Shown here one piece after another: positions 41,167-49,207 of a stretch of 64,000 nt of DNA. How positions within the stretch are numbered: position 1 is the stretch's first letter; each line of letters opens with the position of its first letter. Location of the stretch: contig DDYF01000013.1 of NCBI GenBank assembly GCA_002347645.1, positions 6,525 through 70,524 on the forward strand, in the 5' to 3' direction. The position numbers and the translations under genes were made by a program. This stretch comes from Thermoleophilia bacterium UBA2241 (GTDB taxonomy: Bacteria > Actinomycetota > Thermoleophilia > UBA2241). Under the pieces are notes generated by a model that saw only the letters and a list, made by a program, of their open reading frames with translations, was not told the origin of the DNA and did no database searches.

Positions 41167-42141
41167 TCACTGCTTGGCCAGCTTGCTGGTGAGCGCGACC
41201 TCGAGCACCCGCACGACGTCGCGGAGCTGGCGCCGCGCCTGGCCGGGGTACTCCTTCCTCAGGGTCGCCATGGTGTCGGCGCGCGTGTTCATGGGGTAGA
41301 ACGACTCGCGCGCCGCCATAAGATCGGCCTTCGCGGCCACGAACCCAGCGACCGGGATGCCCCGGCCTGCGAAGGGGATGTGGTCGCCAGCCACCTCGTA
41401 GCCCACGCCCCGCGATACCGGCGGTGTCACCTGGAGCACCGTGTCGGTCGCCAGCTCGATGCCAAGTCGATCGGCGATGGTGAGCAGGTCGCCCAACAGC
41501 CACGAGCCCTTGCCCTCCTCACCATACGCGTAGAGGACCTCACCGCCGGCGACGCCGTCAAGGTTGACCATGCCCCTGATGGCGCGCCGCTCGACGCCGC
41601 TCATCGCCTCGAGGTAGTGCTGCGAGCCGAGCAGGCCGGGCTCCTCGGCCCCGAAGGCGACGAAGGCGACGGTGTAGGGGGTCGTCATGTCGGCGAGGCG
41701 AGCGGCGGTCTCTATGAGCGCGCCGATGCCAGATGCGTTGTCCAGGGCCCCGGCGGAGCCTTTGACGCCGTCGAGGTGCGCCCCGACGACGAGCGTCTCG
41801 CCCGATTCCCCGGGCTTGAGGACGATCACGTTCCCGGAGTGGAGGGTCTTGCCGGCCTCCTCGGCGATGAACTCCTGCAGGACGGGCTCGTATCCATACT
41901 GCTGGAAGGCGTGGAAGACGAACTCGCGGGCGCGGATCTCGCCCCAGCTGTCGGCGGGACGAGGGCCCACGGTCCTGCTGAACTGCGTCATGACGGCGAA
42001 GGCGATCGCGCCGGGGTCGGTGTCCGAGGCCGCCTGGGACGGCATGCCGGTGTCGGCGCGCTGGCCGCAGGCGGGCGCGCCGAGGAGCACCACGCTGGCC
42101 AGCAGGGCCAAGGCGGCGACGCGGCGGGCGGACGCGAGCAC
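41167..42141 (-). CDS. M28-family zinc peptidase, probable lipoprotein
   Basis: This protein of 324 residues has a signal peptide (LASARRVAALALLASVVLLG) with a cysteine at a likely lipobox (GAPAC). An M28 aminopeptidase domain follows. Metal-site segments are VVGAHLDGV, GALDNASG, FGAEEPGLLGSQHY and NLDGVAGG. It probably releases N-terminal amino acids outside the cytoplasmic membrane. GGAGGT sits before GTG 42141. ychF lies just downstream on the same strand. Confidence 0.85.
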   Translation of the reverse strand: MLASARRVAALALLASVVLLGAPACGQRADTGMPSQAASDTDPGAIAFAVMTQFSRTVGPRPADSWGEIRAREFVFHAFQQYGYEPVLQEFIAEEAGKTLHSGNVIVLKPGESGETLVVGAHLDGVKGSAGALDNASGIGALIETAARLADMTTPYTVAFVAFGAEEPGLLGSQHYLEAMSGVERRAIRGMVNLDGVAGGEVLYAYGEEGKGSWLLGDLLTIADRLGIELATDTVLQVTPPVSRGVGYEVAGDHIPFAGRGIPVAGFVAAKADLMAARESFYPMNTRADTMATLRKEYPGQARRQLRDVVRVLEVALTSKLAKQ

Positions 42142-42275
42142 GGTACCTCCAAAGTCAAACGGGCGCGGGCTGAGCGGCGCGCCGAGGACGTCCATGGTAC
42201 ACCGGGCTCGACGGCACGACCGCGCGACGATGCTCCCAGGGCGCGGGAGCCGCGACGCCCGGCGTCTGCTCGGTG

Positions 42276-42857
42276 TCAGAAGGGCGCGGGCACGAGCCAG
42301 ACGTACACACCGCCGAAGACGAGGCCCAACAGCAGGCCGGCGGCAACGTCGCCGATGTAGTGGACCCCGAGGTACACGCGGGTGAAGACGAGCAGCACGC
42401 TCGCCGCGATCAGCGCCGGCAGCCACTGCGGGTAGAGCGTGCCGAGCGTCCAACAAGCGGTGACCGCCATGCTGGCGTGCGACGAGGGGAACGACTTGCT
42501 CGCCGGCAGGGGGATGTGGTTGGCGAGGCTTGGGTCGGCGACGGTGGGGCGCGTCCGCGCGACGACGTGCTTGATGACGTACCCGAGCGTCTCGACGGCG
42601 GTGACGGCGACACCGACGTAGAGCAGCGTCGCCAGCGGCCGCCGTCCCCCGGTGAGCCATGGCACGAGCGCAACGGCGTACCAGATGATGCCGTAGTTGC
42701 CCGTGAGGGAGTAGGCGCCGAGCGGGCGCGCGAGCCAGCTTGGGTGCGGCCAGCTTGCGGAGACCTGTCGCGAGAGGCGACGATCGGCGGCGTCGAGGCG
42801 GGTCAGCACCGAGTCGCGGCCGGCGTCGCTGGGTGTGGGTCCGTCTGCGACTGCCAT
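42276..42857 (-). CDS. PAP2-family membrane phosphatase
   Basis: This 193-residue membrane protein has the three acid-phosphatase motifs: KHVVARTRP, PSSHASM and SRxxxxxH-like TRVYLGVHYIGD. Hydrophobic helices surround them. Family members dephosphorylate undecaprenyl pyrophosphate or phosphatidic acid derivatives on the outer face of the membrane. ATG 42857 is the start. A TATACT -10 for the divergent ACT gene (42873-42878) lies directly upstream. Confidence 0.88.
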   Translation of the reverse strand: MAVADGPTPSDAGRDSVLTRLDAADRRLSRQVSASWPHPSWLARPLGAYSLTGNYGIIWYAVALVPWLTGGRRPLATLLYVGVAVTAVETLGYVIKHVVARTRPTVADPSLANHIPLPASKSFPSSHASMAVTACWTLGTLYPQWLPALIAASVLLVFTRVYLGVHYIGDVAAGLLLGLVFGGVYVWLVPAPF

Positions 42858-42872
42858 CGAGATCGGGACGAG

Positions 42873-42878
42873 TATACT
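42873..42878 (+). promoter_or_regulatory. -10 box of the ACT/UPF0210 operon
   Basis: TATACT, a near-consensus -10 hexamer, lies 39 bases before the ACT-protein start. The matching -35 is weak (ACTGCC, 42850-42855, at 17 bases). AGGA at about 42905 may serve as the ribosome site. Confidence 0.4.
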
Positions 42879-42917
42879 ATCCGCCTGTTCCCGCCCACCC
42901 TATCCAGGATTGTCTGC

Positions 42918-43193
42918 ATGCGCAGCACCGTCATCGTCACCGCTCTCGGGCCCGACGGCCGCGGCCTGCTCGCCCGCATCGCGGCGACCATCGCGGAACA
43001 GAAGGCGAACATCGACGACGTCAGCCAGACGGTGTCGAACGGCATGTTCACGATGATCATGTTCGTGTCGTTCGACGAGAGCGAGACGAGCATGGCGGGG
43101 CTCAAGGACGCCCTGGCGAAGACGGGCGACGAGGTCGGCCTGCAGGTCCACGTGCAGCACGAGAACATCTTCCGCTTCATGCACCGCGTGTAG
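42918..43193 (+). CDS. ACT-domain protein (UPF0237)
   Basis: This 91-residue protein is a single ACT domain: TVIVTALGPDGRGLLARIAA at the start, then NIDDVSQTVSNGMFTMIMFV. Single-ACT proteins of this family bind small molecules such as amino acids and are almost always found beside UPF0210, as here (58 bases apart). A regulatory role for the partner is the usual assumption. Confidence 0.92.
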   Translation: MRSTVIVTALGPDGRGLLARIAATIAEQKANIDDVSQTVSNGMFTMIMFVSFDESETSMAGLKDALAKTGDEVGLQVHVQHENIFRFMHRV

Positions 43194-43251
43194 GGAGCGG
43201 CGACGCCTGACGGCGTCCGCACTCGCCGGAACCGAGCCCTGGAGGCGACCC

Positions 43252-44616
43252 GTGGTCTTCATCACCGCGCAGGAGATCCTCGAGACCGTGCATATGATCC
43301 GGTCCGAGAACCTCGACGTGCGTGCCGTGACGATGGGGATCTCGCTGGACGATTGCGCGGAGCGCGACCCGCGGCGCACGGCCGAGCGCGTGTACGCCAA
43401 GATCGTACGTCGTGCCGGCCGCCTCGTCGCCGTCGCCGACGAGCTACAGGAGAAGTACGGCGTGCCGATCGTCAACAAGCGTGTCGCCGTCACGCCGATC
43501 GCCGACGTGGCGGGGAGCCACGATCCTGCCGCCTACGTCGAGCTCGCGCACGCCTTGGACGCGGCCGCCGAAGAGATCGGCATCGACTTCATCGGCGGGT
43601 TCAGCGCCCTTGTGCAGAAGGGGTTCACGAAGAGCGACGCGGCGCTGATCGAGGCGATCCCCGAGGCGATCGGCGCCACGCGTCGCGTCTGCTCGTCGGT
43701 GAACGTCGCCTCGACTCGCGCCGGCATCAACATGGACGCCGTGGTGCGCATGGCCGACGTGGTGCTGGCGGTTGCCAGACGCACCGCGGACGACGGCTCG
43801 ATCGGCTGCGCCAAGATCGTCGTCTTCTGCAACGTGCCCGAGGACAACCCGTTCATGGCCGGCGCCCTGCACGGGAGCGGCGAGCCCGAGGTGAGCGTGA
43901 ACGTGGCGATCTCGGGGCCGGGGGTCGTGCGCAACGTCGTCGTCGCCCACCCCGACGCCTCGCTCATCGAGCTCGCCGACCTCATCAAGCGGACGACCTT
44001 CAAGATCACCCGGGTCGGCGAGCTGATCGCTCGCGAGGCATCGGGCATGCTCGACGCGCAGATGGGCATCATCGACCTCTCGCTGGCCCCGACGCCGGCC
44101 GTCGGCGACTCCATCGCCGAGATCCTGCAGGGGATGGGGCTCGAGCAACCGGGGGCGCCGGGGACCACGGCGGCGCTGGCGATGCTCAACGACGCCGTCA
44201 AGAAGGGCGGCACCATGGCGACGTCGTCGACCGGCGGGCTGTCGGGTGCGTTCATCCCGGTGAGCGAAGACGCCGCCATGGCCCGCGCCGCCGCGGACGG
44301 CGCCCTGTCGATCGAGAAGCTCGAGGCGATGACGGCCGTGTGCTCGCTGGGCCTCGACATGATCATCGTCCCCGGCGACACGCCGAGGAACGCCCTGGCG
44401 GGCATCATCGCCGACGTCATGGCGATCGGCATGGTCAATGGCAAGTCGACCGGCGCCCGTCTCATCCCGGCCTACGGCAAGCAGGTCGGCGACTGGGTCA
44501 GTCTGGGCGGGCTCTTCGGCGAAGGGCCCGTGATGGCCGTCAGCACGTCGCGCAACGACCGGTTCGTGACGCGCGGAGGGCGCATCCCCGCTCCCCTGCA
44601 GGGCCTGACCAACTAG
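43252..44616 (+). CDS. UPF0210 (DUF711/PFL-like) protein
   Basis: This 454-residue protein has the standard length and segments of UPF0210: ITAQEILETVHMIRSENLDVRAVTMGISL-type opening (first residues VFITAQEILETVHMI), IGFSALVQKGFT-like GGFSALVQKGFTKSD and a glycine-rich C terminus. The structural relatives are glycyl-radical-like (PFL fold) proteins, but the reaction is unknown. GTG 43252 follows GGAGGCG. It pairs with the ACT-domain gene upstream. Confidence 0.9.
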   Translation: MVFITAQEILETVHMIRSENLDVRAVTMGISLDDCAERDPRRTAERVYAKIVRRAGRLVAVADELQEKYGVPIVNKRVAVTPIADVAGSHDPAAYVELAHALDAAAEEIGIDFIGGFSALVQKGFTKSDAALIEAIPEAIGATRRVCSSVNVASTRAGINMDAVVRMADVVLAVARRTADDGSIGCAKIVVFCNVPEDNPFMAGALHGSGEPEVSVNVAISGPGVVRNVVVAHPDASLIELADLIKRTTFKITRVGELIAREASGMLDAQMGIIDLSLAPTPAVGDSIAEILQGMGLEQPGAPGTTAALAMLNDAVKKGGTMATSSTGGLSGAFIPVSEDAAMARAAADGALSIEKLEAMTAVCSLGLDMIIVPGDTPRNALAGIIADVMAIGMVNGKSTGARLIPAYGKQVGDWVSLGGLFGEGPVMAVSTSRNDRFVTRGGRIPAPLQGLTN

Positions 44617-44673
44617 AGCGCGGGCGGTACCCCGGCCAAGCCGGTCGGTGCCGCCGGGGCGGCTGCCGCGCTC
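44616..44673. terminator. GC hairpin overlapping two convergent stops
   Basis: GAGCGCGG (44616-44623) pairs with CCGCGCTC (44666-44673), with further pairing inside. The stem includes the last base of the UPF0210 stop and part of the neighbouring minus-strand stop codon. No U-run. Confidence 0.45.
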
Positions 44674-45400
44674 AGCCTTCGAGCCCGCGCATCATCGCGC
44701 GGATCTCGCGTGCGGTGTCGTGTCTGCCCAGCGCGCGGCAGATCTGCTCCGCCTCGGTGAGCTGCAGCATCGCGTCGACGTTCTGACCTTGGGCGCGGAA
44801 CTGCGTCGCCTGGTCGATCTCGAAGGTGACGAGGTCGGTCAGCATGCGCCGGATCTCGGGGTCGTCGAGGTCGACCAACTTCGTGCTCGTCGTGACGATG
44901 ATGCTAGAGAGCGGGACGAGCTTGTCCGCCGCCGCCGGTGACGGAGCCGCGCGAGCCTCGCCGGTCGCGGCCGGCTCGTGCTCGCGAGGGGTTTGGCCGA
45001 CGCCCGGCAGCTCGCCGGTCGTCTCGTCCTCGCCGGGTGTCGCCGGCGGTGACGGGGTGGGCGCGTCGCCGAAGGCGGTCCCGGGTGCCGCCGAGGCGAC
45101 GCCGGTGGCCGTCCTGACGACCTGGGGCTGCTCCGGGGGCGCGAACGCGGCCGGGCTCGGGGACACCGCGGACGCGGCCGGGCCTCCGGGGGTCGCGGCC
45201 ATGACAGACTCGCGCTCGGGCGCTCCCAGCTTGGCGAGGGTGTCGCTCGGCGGCGCGTCGAGGAAGGAGGTGGTCTCTCTGCTGGAGCGCGGCTCCTCGA
45301 GCTCACGCGTGCCGCCCTTGCGCGTCACGATCAGCGCGACGGCGAGCAGCACGACGATGACCGCGGCGACGGCGATGCCGACGATCTGGATGGTTGGCAT
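44672..45400 (-). CDS. Single-pass membrane protein with Pro/Ala-rich linker
   Basis: This protein of 242 residues has one N-terminal membrane helix (about 4-28, IQIVGIAVAAVIVVLLAVAL), a long Pro/Ala/Thr-rich linker (about 60-165) and a helical C-terminal domain. That domain (LSSIIVTTSTKLVDLDDPE to REIRAMMRGL) contains TPR-like helices. GAGGGA precedes ATG 45400. No family is recognised. The cytoplasmic helical domain could bind a partner. It is divergent from rlmN. Confidence 0.65.
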   Translation of the reverse strand: MPTIQIVGIAVAAVIVVLLAVALIVTRKGGTRELEEPRSSRETTSFLDAPPSDTLAKLGAPERESVMAATPGGPAASAVSPSPAAFAPPEQPQVVRTATGVASAAPGTAFGDAPTPSPPATPGEDETTGELPGVGQTPREHEPAATGEARAAPSPAAADKLVPLSSIIVTTSTKLVDLDDPEIRRMLTDLVTFEIDQATQFRAQGQNVDAMLQLTEAEQICRALGRHDTAREIRAMMRGLEG

Positions 45401-45478
45401 GATCCCTCGCTGGGTGGTGACGGTGCACGTGCCCGTACCTCTTCGCTCGCCTGCGGGCAATCCCTTCGGCCTGCGGCG

Positions 45479-45484
45479 TAGAAT
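45479..45484 (+). promoter_or_regulatory. Leaderless-type -10 element of rlmN
   Basis: TAGAAT ends six bases before the GTG at 45491, with CGCGCC between. This places the transcription start at the start codon. There is no ribosome site. Confidence 0.5.
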
Positions 45485-45490
45485 CGCGCC

Positions 45491-46573
45491 GTGATCGAAC
45501 GTGCCGTGATCGAGGAGGCGGTAGCCGGGCTGGGCGAGCCTCCGTTCCGGGCGCGTCAGGTGTACGAAGCGCTGACGCGGGGGCTGGCGACGGACTTCGC
45601 CGGCATGACCGTCCTCCCGATGCGGCTGCGCCAAGCGCTCGCCGCGCGGTTGACGCCGGTGACGCTCGCGGAGGTCGAGACGCGCATCTCCCGGCGCGGT
45701 GACGCGCGCAAGACGCTGTTCGTGACTGCCGATGGGCACCCGGTCGAGGCGGTGCTCATGACAGTCGCGCGGCGTGCGACGGTGTGCGTCTCCAGCCAGG
45801 TGGGCTGCGCCGTCGGGTGCGCGTTCTGCGCCTCCGGCCGGCTCGGCTTGCGGCGCGACCTCACGGCGGAGGAGATGGTCGACCAGGTCCTCGCCGCCCA
45901 ACGGGCGCTGCTGTCCACCGGCCGGCGCGTGACCAACGTCGTCGTCATGGGCATGGGTGAGCCGTTCCACAACTACGACGCGACACTGCGTGCGTGCCGC
46001 ATGCTCAACGACCCGGCCGGCTTCGCGCTGGCGGCACGCGGCATCTCCGTCTCGACGGCCGGGGTCGTGCCGGGCATCGAGCGCTTCGCGCGCGAGGGCC
46101 TTCAGTTGAACCTCGCGGTCAGCCTGCACGCGGCCACCGACGCCCTACGCGACGACCTGGTGCCGCTGAACCGCAGCTACCCTCTGAAAGCGGTGTTCGG
46201 CGCATGCGAGCGCTACGTGCAGCGCACGCGCCGCAAGCTGTTCTTCGAGTACGTGCAGCTTGCCGGTGTCAACGACACCGACGAGCAGGTCGAGGCGCTC
46301 GCGAACCGCATGCGGCGGCCGCTGTACCACCTGAACCTGATCGCCTACAACGAGGCCGGCGGCCGCTTCGCGCGGCCGAGCCCGCAGGCGGTGCAGTCGA
46401 TGCGGGCACGCCTCGAGGCGCGCGGCGTGCGGTGCACGGTGCGCCGCTCCTCCGGGGCGGACATCGACGCCGCCTGCGGCCAGCTCGCGCTGCGGCGCGC
46501 CGCCGCCGACGATCCCGCCGACTGGGGCTCCGGGCACCGGCCCGGCCGGGCGGGGCTTACCTCAGGCGGGTAG
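45491..46573 (+). CDS. rlmN: 23S rRNA/tRNA adenine C2-methyltransferase (radical SAM)
   Basis: RlmN methylates A2503 of 23S rRNA and A37 of tRNAs. The 360-residue product has the radical-SAM cluster motif CAVGCAFC (Cys106, 110 and 113), MGMGEPFHNY and the catalytic Cys in DIDAACGQL near the C terminus. The family's second conserved Cys is in RGVRCTV. The start is leaderless GTG 45491. Its 3' end overlaps galT by 12 bases on the opposite strand. Confidence 0.95.
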   Translation: MIERAVIEEAVAGLGEPPFRARQVYEALTRGLATDFAGMTVLPMRLRQALAARLTPVTLAEVETRISRRGDARKTLFVTADGHPVEAVLMTVARRATVCVSSQVGCAVGCAFCASGRLGLRRDLTAEEMVDQVLAAQRALLSTGRRVTNVVVMGMGEPFHNYDATLRACRMLNDPAGFALAARGISVSTAGVVPGIERFAREGLQLNLAVSLHAATDALRDDLVPLNRSYPLKAVFGACERYVQRTRRKLFFEYVQLAGVNDTDEQVEALANRMRRPLYHLNLIAYNEAGGRFARPSPQAVQSMRARLEARGVRCTVRRSSGADIDAACGQLALRRAAADDPADWGSGHRPGRAGLTSGG

Positions 46574-47497
46574 TGCCGCGCGGAGGGCGGCGGCCGCGTC
46601 CGCGGGGTCGACGCCGACGATGCTCACGTCGCTGCCCAGCTCGAAGCCCGCGATGCCCGACAGCCGCGGGGCGATCTCGACGTGCCAGTGGAAGGGGCCG
46701 CGCAACTCCGCCGGGGCGGTGTGCAGCCAGAGGTTGCAGGGTGCGTCGCCGGTCGCCGACCGGACCGCCCGCAGTGTGCGTCGCAGAGCCGCGCCCAGCG
46801 CCGCCGGGTCGGCCTCGCGCACGTCGGCGACGTGCTCGCGCGGCGCCAGCCATAGCTCGAACGCGAACCGTGGCGCCCCGGGCGTCCAGGCGACGTAGTC
46901 GCCGCCGAAGACCAGACGCCTGCCGGCGTCCTCCATCTCGTCGCAGAGAACACAGGTGCCGTAGCGGTTCCGGTGCCGTTCGAACTCCATGAGCTCGTCC
47001 AGCAACAGCGACGGCAGCACAGGGGTGGCGAAGAGCTGGGCGTGAGGGTGCTCGATAGAGGCGCCGCTGCCCAGCCCTCGGTTCACGACCAGCGTCACGG
47101 CTGCGGCGCCGCCGGCGAGGTGCGCGGCGATCCTGCGCTGGTAGCACGCGATCGTCGCCGCGAGGTCGTCGTCGGTGAGGTCCTCGAGCTGCACGCCGTG
47201 GTCGGGTGAGTGCAGGACGACCTCGTGCAGCCCCGCCAGCGCCGGGTACTTGTTGGGGATCGCCCGCAGCGTCCAGCCCGGGGTGTCGGGCGCGCCGCCC
47301 GACGGGCGGCGCGCCTCGATCTCGGGCGGAGTGAACGCTTCGTTGCCAGCGCAGAACGGGCAGACAGCGGCTTCGGCCGGCACGCCGTCGTGCGGGCGGG
47401 CCGCCCGCCCCGGGGCGACGATGGCGAGCTTGCCCGAGACAGGATTGCGACGGAGCTCGCCGCCGGCGCTCGCGTGATCGTCGATCGATCGGTCCAT
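46562..47497 (-). CDS. galT: Galactose-1-phosphate uridylyltransferase-like
   Basis: This 311-residue HIT-superfamily protein has a zinc-type CPFC, the active-site HPH in EHPHAQLFATP, and the later FHWHVEI metal segment. These are GalT hallmarks. Some homologues act as ADP-glucose phosphorylases, which cannot be excluded. ATG 47497 is the start. No galK or galE is in the window, so a nucleotide-sugar role in general is safer than a Leloir pathway claim. Confidence 0.88.
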   Translation of the reverse strand: MDRSIDDHASAGGELRRNPVSGKLAIVAPGRAARPHDGVPAEAAVCPFCAGNEAFTPPEIEARRPSGGAPDTPGWTLRAIPNKYPALAGLHEVVLHSPDHGVQLEDLTDDDLAATIACYQRRIAAHLAGGAAAVTLVVNRGLGSGASIEHPHAQLFATPVLPSLLLDELMEFERHRNRYGTCVLCDEMEDAGRRLVFGGDYVAWTPGAPRFAFELWLAPREHVADVREADPAALGAALRRTLRAVRSATGDAPCNLWLHTAPAELRGPFHWHVEIAPRLSGIAGFELGSDVSIVGVDPADAAAALRAALPA

Positions 47498-47566
47498 CGG
47501 CTGTGGAGTGTCGCGACGTCGCCGGCCTGGGGCTGCCGCGGGCGGTGCGCCGTTCGTGGAGTGAGC

Positions 47567-48298
47567 TTACTCGGTGTCCAGGGAAGCGTCGAGGATGCTC
47601 TTCGCGTCCTCGTCCTTGGAGCGGTAGAGCGAGCGCGCGTCACGCACCCTGTCGTAGCTCTCGTCGAGGACGGCGCCCATCTCGCGCCAGAGGCACACGT
47701 CCTTCTTGAGGTACTTGTGCTGGATGCCCGGCGAGCAGTCGTCCGTCAGCGGGCACTTGTAGCAGACCTCACTGCTCAGCTCGAGCTGCTTCTTGCGCGC
47801 CTTCTCGCCTTCGTCTATGCGTCTGTAGGCATCGAGCAGGAACTGCTGCACGTTCCCCTGGATCGCCACCTGGAAGTGGGGCATCTGCTCGGGTTCGTCG
47901 TAAAGGAAGACGCCGTTCTTCCAGTGCGCCAGCTCGAAGACCTGGTCCATTGTCTGGCGCTCCATGACGGCGCGGATCGCGGCCTCGTCGGTGAAGCCCA
48001 TCTCGACCAGGCGCTGGCCCAGGGGTTTGGCCTTCTTCTCCTCGCGCGAGCGCGTCGAATCTTCCATGAGGGCTTCGGCGAGCTGCAGTTCGGTCAGGCA
48101 CCCGGCCTTGACCAGGCGGGCGCCGAGCTTCTCGTCGGTGATCGGCAGGGAGATCCCCTCGACCTTGCCGTCGACGAGATAGATGAAGCCGAACTCCTCG
48201 AAGTCGCGGACCTCGAGCACGCCGGTGGCCGCGCCCTGCGCCAGGAACTGCAGGACGCTCGCCAGGTTGAAGCGTGAGATGGATCCTTCAAGCAGCAT
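47567..48298 (-). CDS. DUF4388 (PATAN-like) protein with Cys4 cluster
   Basis: This 243-residue protein begins LEGSISRFNLASVLQFLAQG, the DUF4388/PATAN domain found in signal-transduction proteins. A middle helical region is followed by a cysteine set, CYKCPLTDDC with a later KKDVCLW, giving Cys spacings x2, x6 and x13. That could bind zinc or an iron-sulfur cluster. Start ATG 48298. Function unknown; PATAN proteins often link two-component or gliding pathways. Confidence 0.75.
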   Translation of the reverse strand: MLLEGSISRFNLASVLQFLAQGAATGVLEVRDFEEFGFIYLVDGKVEGISLPITDEKLGARLVKAGCLTELQLAEALMEDSTRSREEKKAKPLGQRLVEMGFTDEAAIRAVMERQTMDQVFELAHWKNGVFLYDEPEQMPHFQVAIQGNVQQFLLDAYRRIDEGEKARKKQLELSSEVCYKCPLTDDCSPGIQHKYLKKDVCLWREMGAVLDESYDRVRDARSLYRSKDEDAKSILDASLDTE

Positions 48299-48351
48299 GC
48301 AGGCCGATGTCGAGCGCTCCTTTCGGCCACTATGTCGGCACCGGGGCGGCT

Positions 48352-48380
48352 TTGCGTTAGCGTGGGGCCACGGCTATACT
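48352..48380 (+). promoter_or_regulatory. Strong promoter of the rpmH operon
   Basis: TTGCGT (48352-48357) and TATACT (48375-48380) are separated by 17 bases. Transcription would start near 48387, giving a leader of about 30 bases before rpmH. Confidence 0.65.
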
Positions 48381-48416
48381 CCTCCTTCCGGGTAGTGGAC
48401 GACGAGCGAGGACGCC

Positions 48417-48551
48417 GTGAAGAGGACGTACCAACCGAACACCCGCAAGCGCAAGAAGACGCACGGATTCCGCAAGCGCATGAGCACGCGGGCTGGTCGG
48501 GCGGTCATCAAGCGTCGGCGGCAGAAGGGGCGCAAGCGGCTCTCGGCCTGA
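48417..48551 (+). CDS. rpmH: 50S ribosomal protein L34
   Basis: This 44-residue basic protein reads MKRTYQPNTRKRKKTHGFRK at the start and ends KRLSA. This is the near-invariant L34 sequence. The start is GTG 48417 with a weak GAGGA upstream. It is too short for many ORF callers. rnpA follows nine bases later. Confidence 0.97.
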   Translation: MKRTYQPNTRKRKKTHGFRKRMSTRAGRAVIKRRRQKGRKRLSA

Positions 48552-48560
48552 CCGGCCCCG

Positions 48561-48953
48561 ATGACCAGCAAGCGTTCCCGTCTTTCGCGCTCTTCCGACT
48601 TCCAGCGCATCTACCGCCAAGGCAGTTCCACGGCCTCGCGGTTTCTCGTGCTGTATTCGTTTCGTCGTCCCGCCGAGGTGAACGCCGACGGACCGCGGCT
48701 CGGTCTGTCCGTCTCCAAGAAGATGGGTGGCGCCGTGGTGCGGAACCGTGTGAAACGTCTGCTGCGCGAGGCCTTCGGGTCGCTGCGCGAGCAGCTGGCC
48801 GAGGACCACGACTTCGTCTTGATCGCACGACCGCCTCTGCTGGAACTCATCGCCCGCGAGAGCGAGGGTGAGAAGGGCCTCGTGAGCGCGGCAGTCCGCG
48901 ACCTGCTCGGCCGTGCCGGCTTTGTCGCCGATGCTTGCGAGGAGCCGTCGTGA
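48561..48953 (+). CDS. rnpA: Ribonuclease P protein component
   Basis: This 130-residue RNase P protein processes the 5' ends of precursor tRNAs together with the catalytic RNA. The RNR-type motif is present in GAVVRNRVKRLLREAFG. RLSRSSDFQRIYRQGSS is the usual N terminus. It lies between rpmH and yidD, the conserved order. Its stop overlaps the yidD start. Confidence 0.96.
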   Translation: MTSKRSRLSRSSDFQRIYRQGSSTASRFLVLYSFRRPAEVNADGPRLGLSVSKKMGGAVVRNRVKRLLREAFGSLREQLAEDHDFVLIARPPLLELIARESEGEKGLVSAAVRDLLGRAGFVADACEEPS

Positions 48954-49171
48954 GCAAGCTCCTCGTCGTGCTCATCCGCGTGTACCAGTACCTGATCTCC
49001 CCCATGCTGGGCCAGCGCTGCAAGTACTACCCGTCGTGCTCCAACTACGCGATCGAGGCGTTGCGCGTGCACGGCACCCTCAGAGGGGCCGGCCTCGCGG
49101 CCTGGCGCGTGCTGCGCTGCAACCCGCTCAGCAACGGCGGCGTGGACCCAGTCCCGCCGAGGCGGTCATGA
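48950..49171 (+). CDS. yidD: Membrane protein insertion efficiency factor
   Basis: This 73-residue protein starts at GTG 48950, overlapping the rnpA stop (GTGA). IRVYQYLISPMLGQRCKYYP, then SCSNYAIEAL and CNPLSNGGVDPVP are the invariant YidD segments, including the conserved Cys residues. It assists YidC-mediated membrane insertion. yidC follows after 36 bases. Confidence 0.96.
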   Translation: MSKLLVVLIRVYQYLISPMLGQRCKYYPSCSNYAIEALRVHGTLRGAGLAAWRVLRCNPLSNGGVDPVPPRRS

Positions 49172-49207
49172 TGGCCGACGTGCTCGACCGCAGCGAGGGG
49201 TCGTCCG

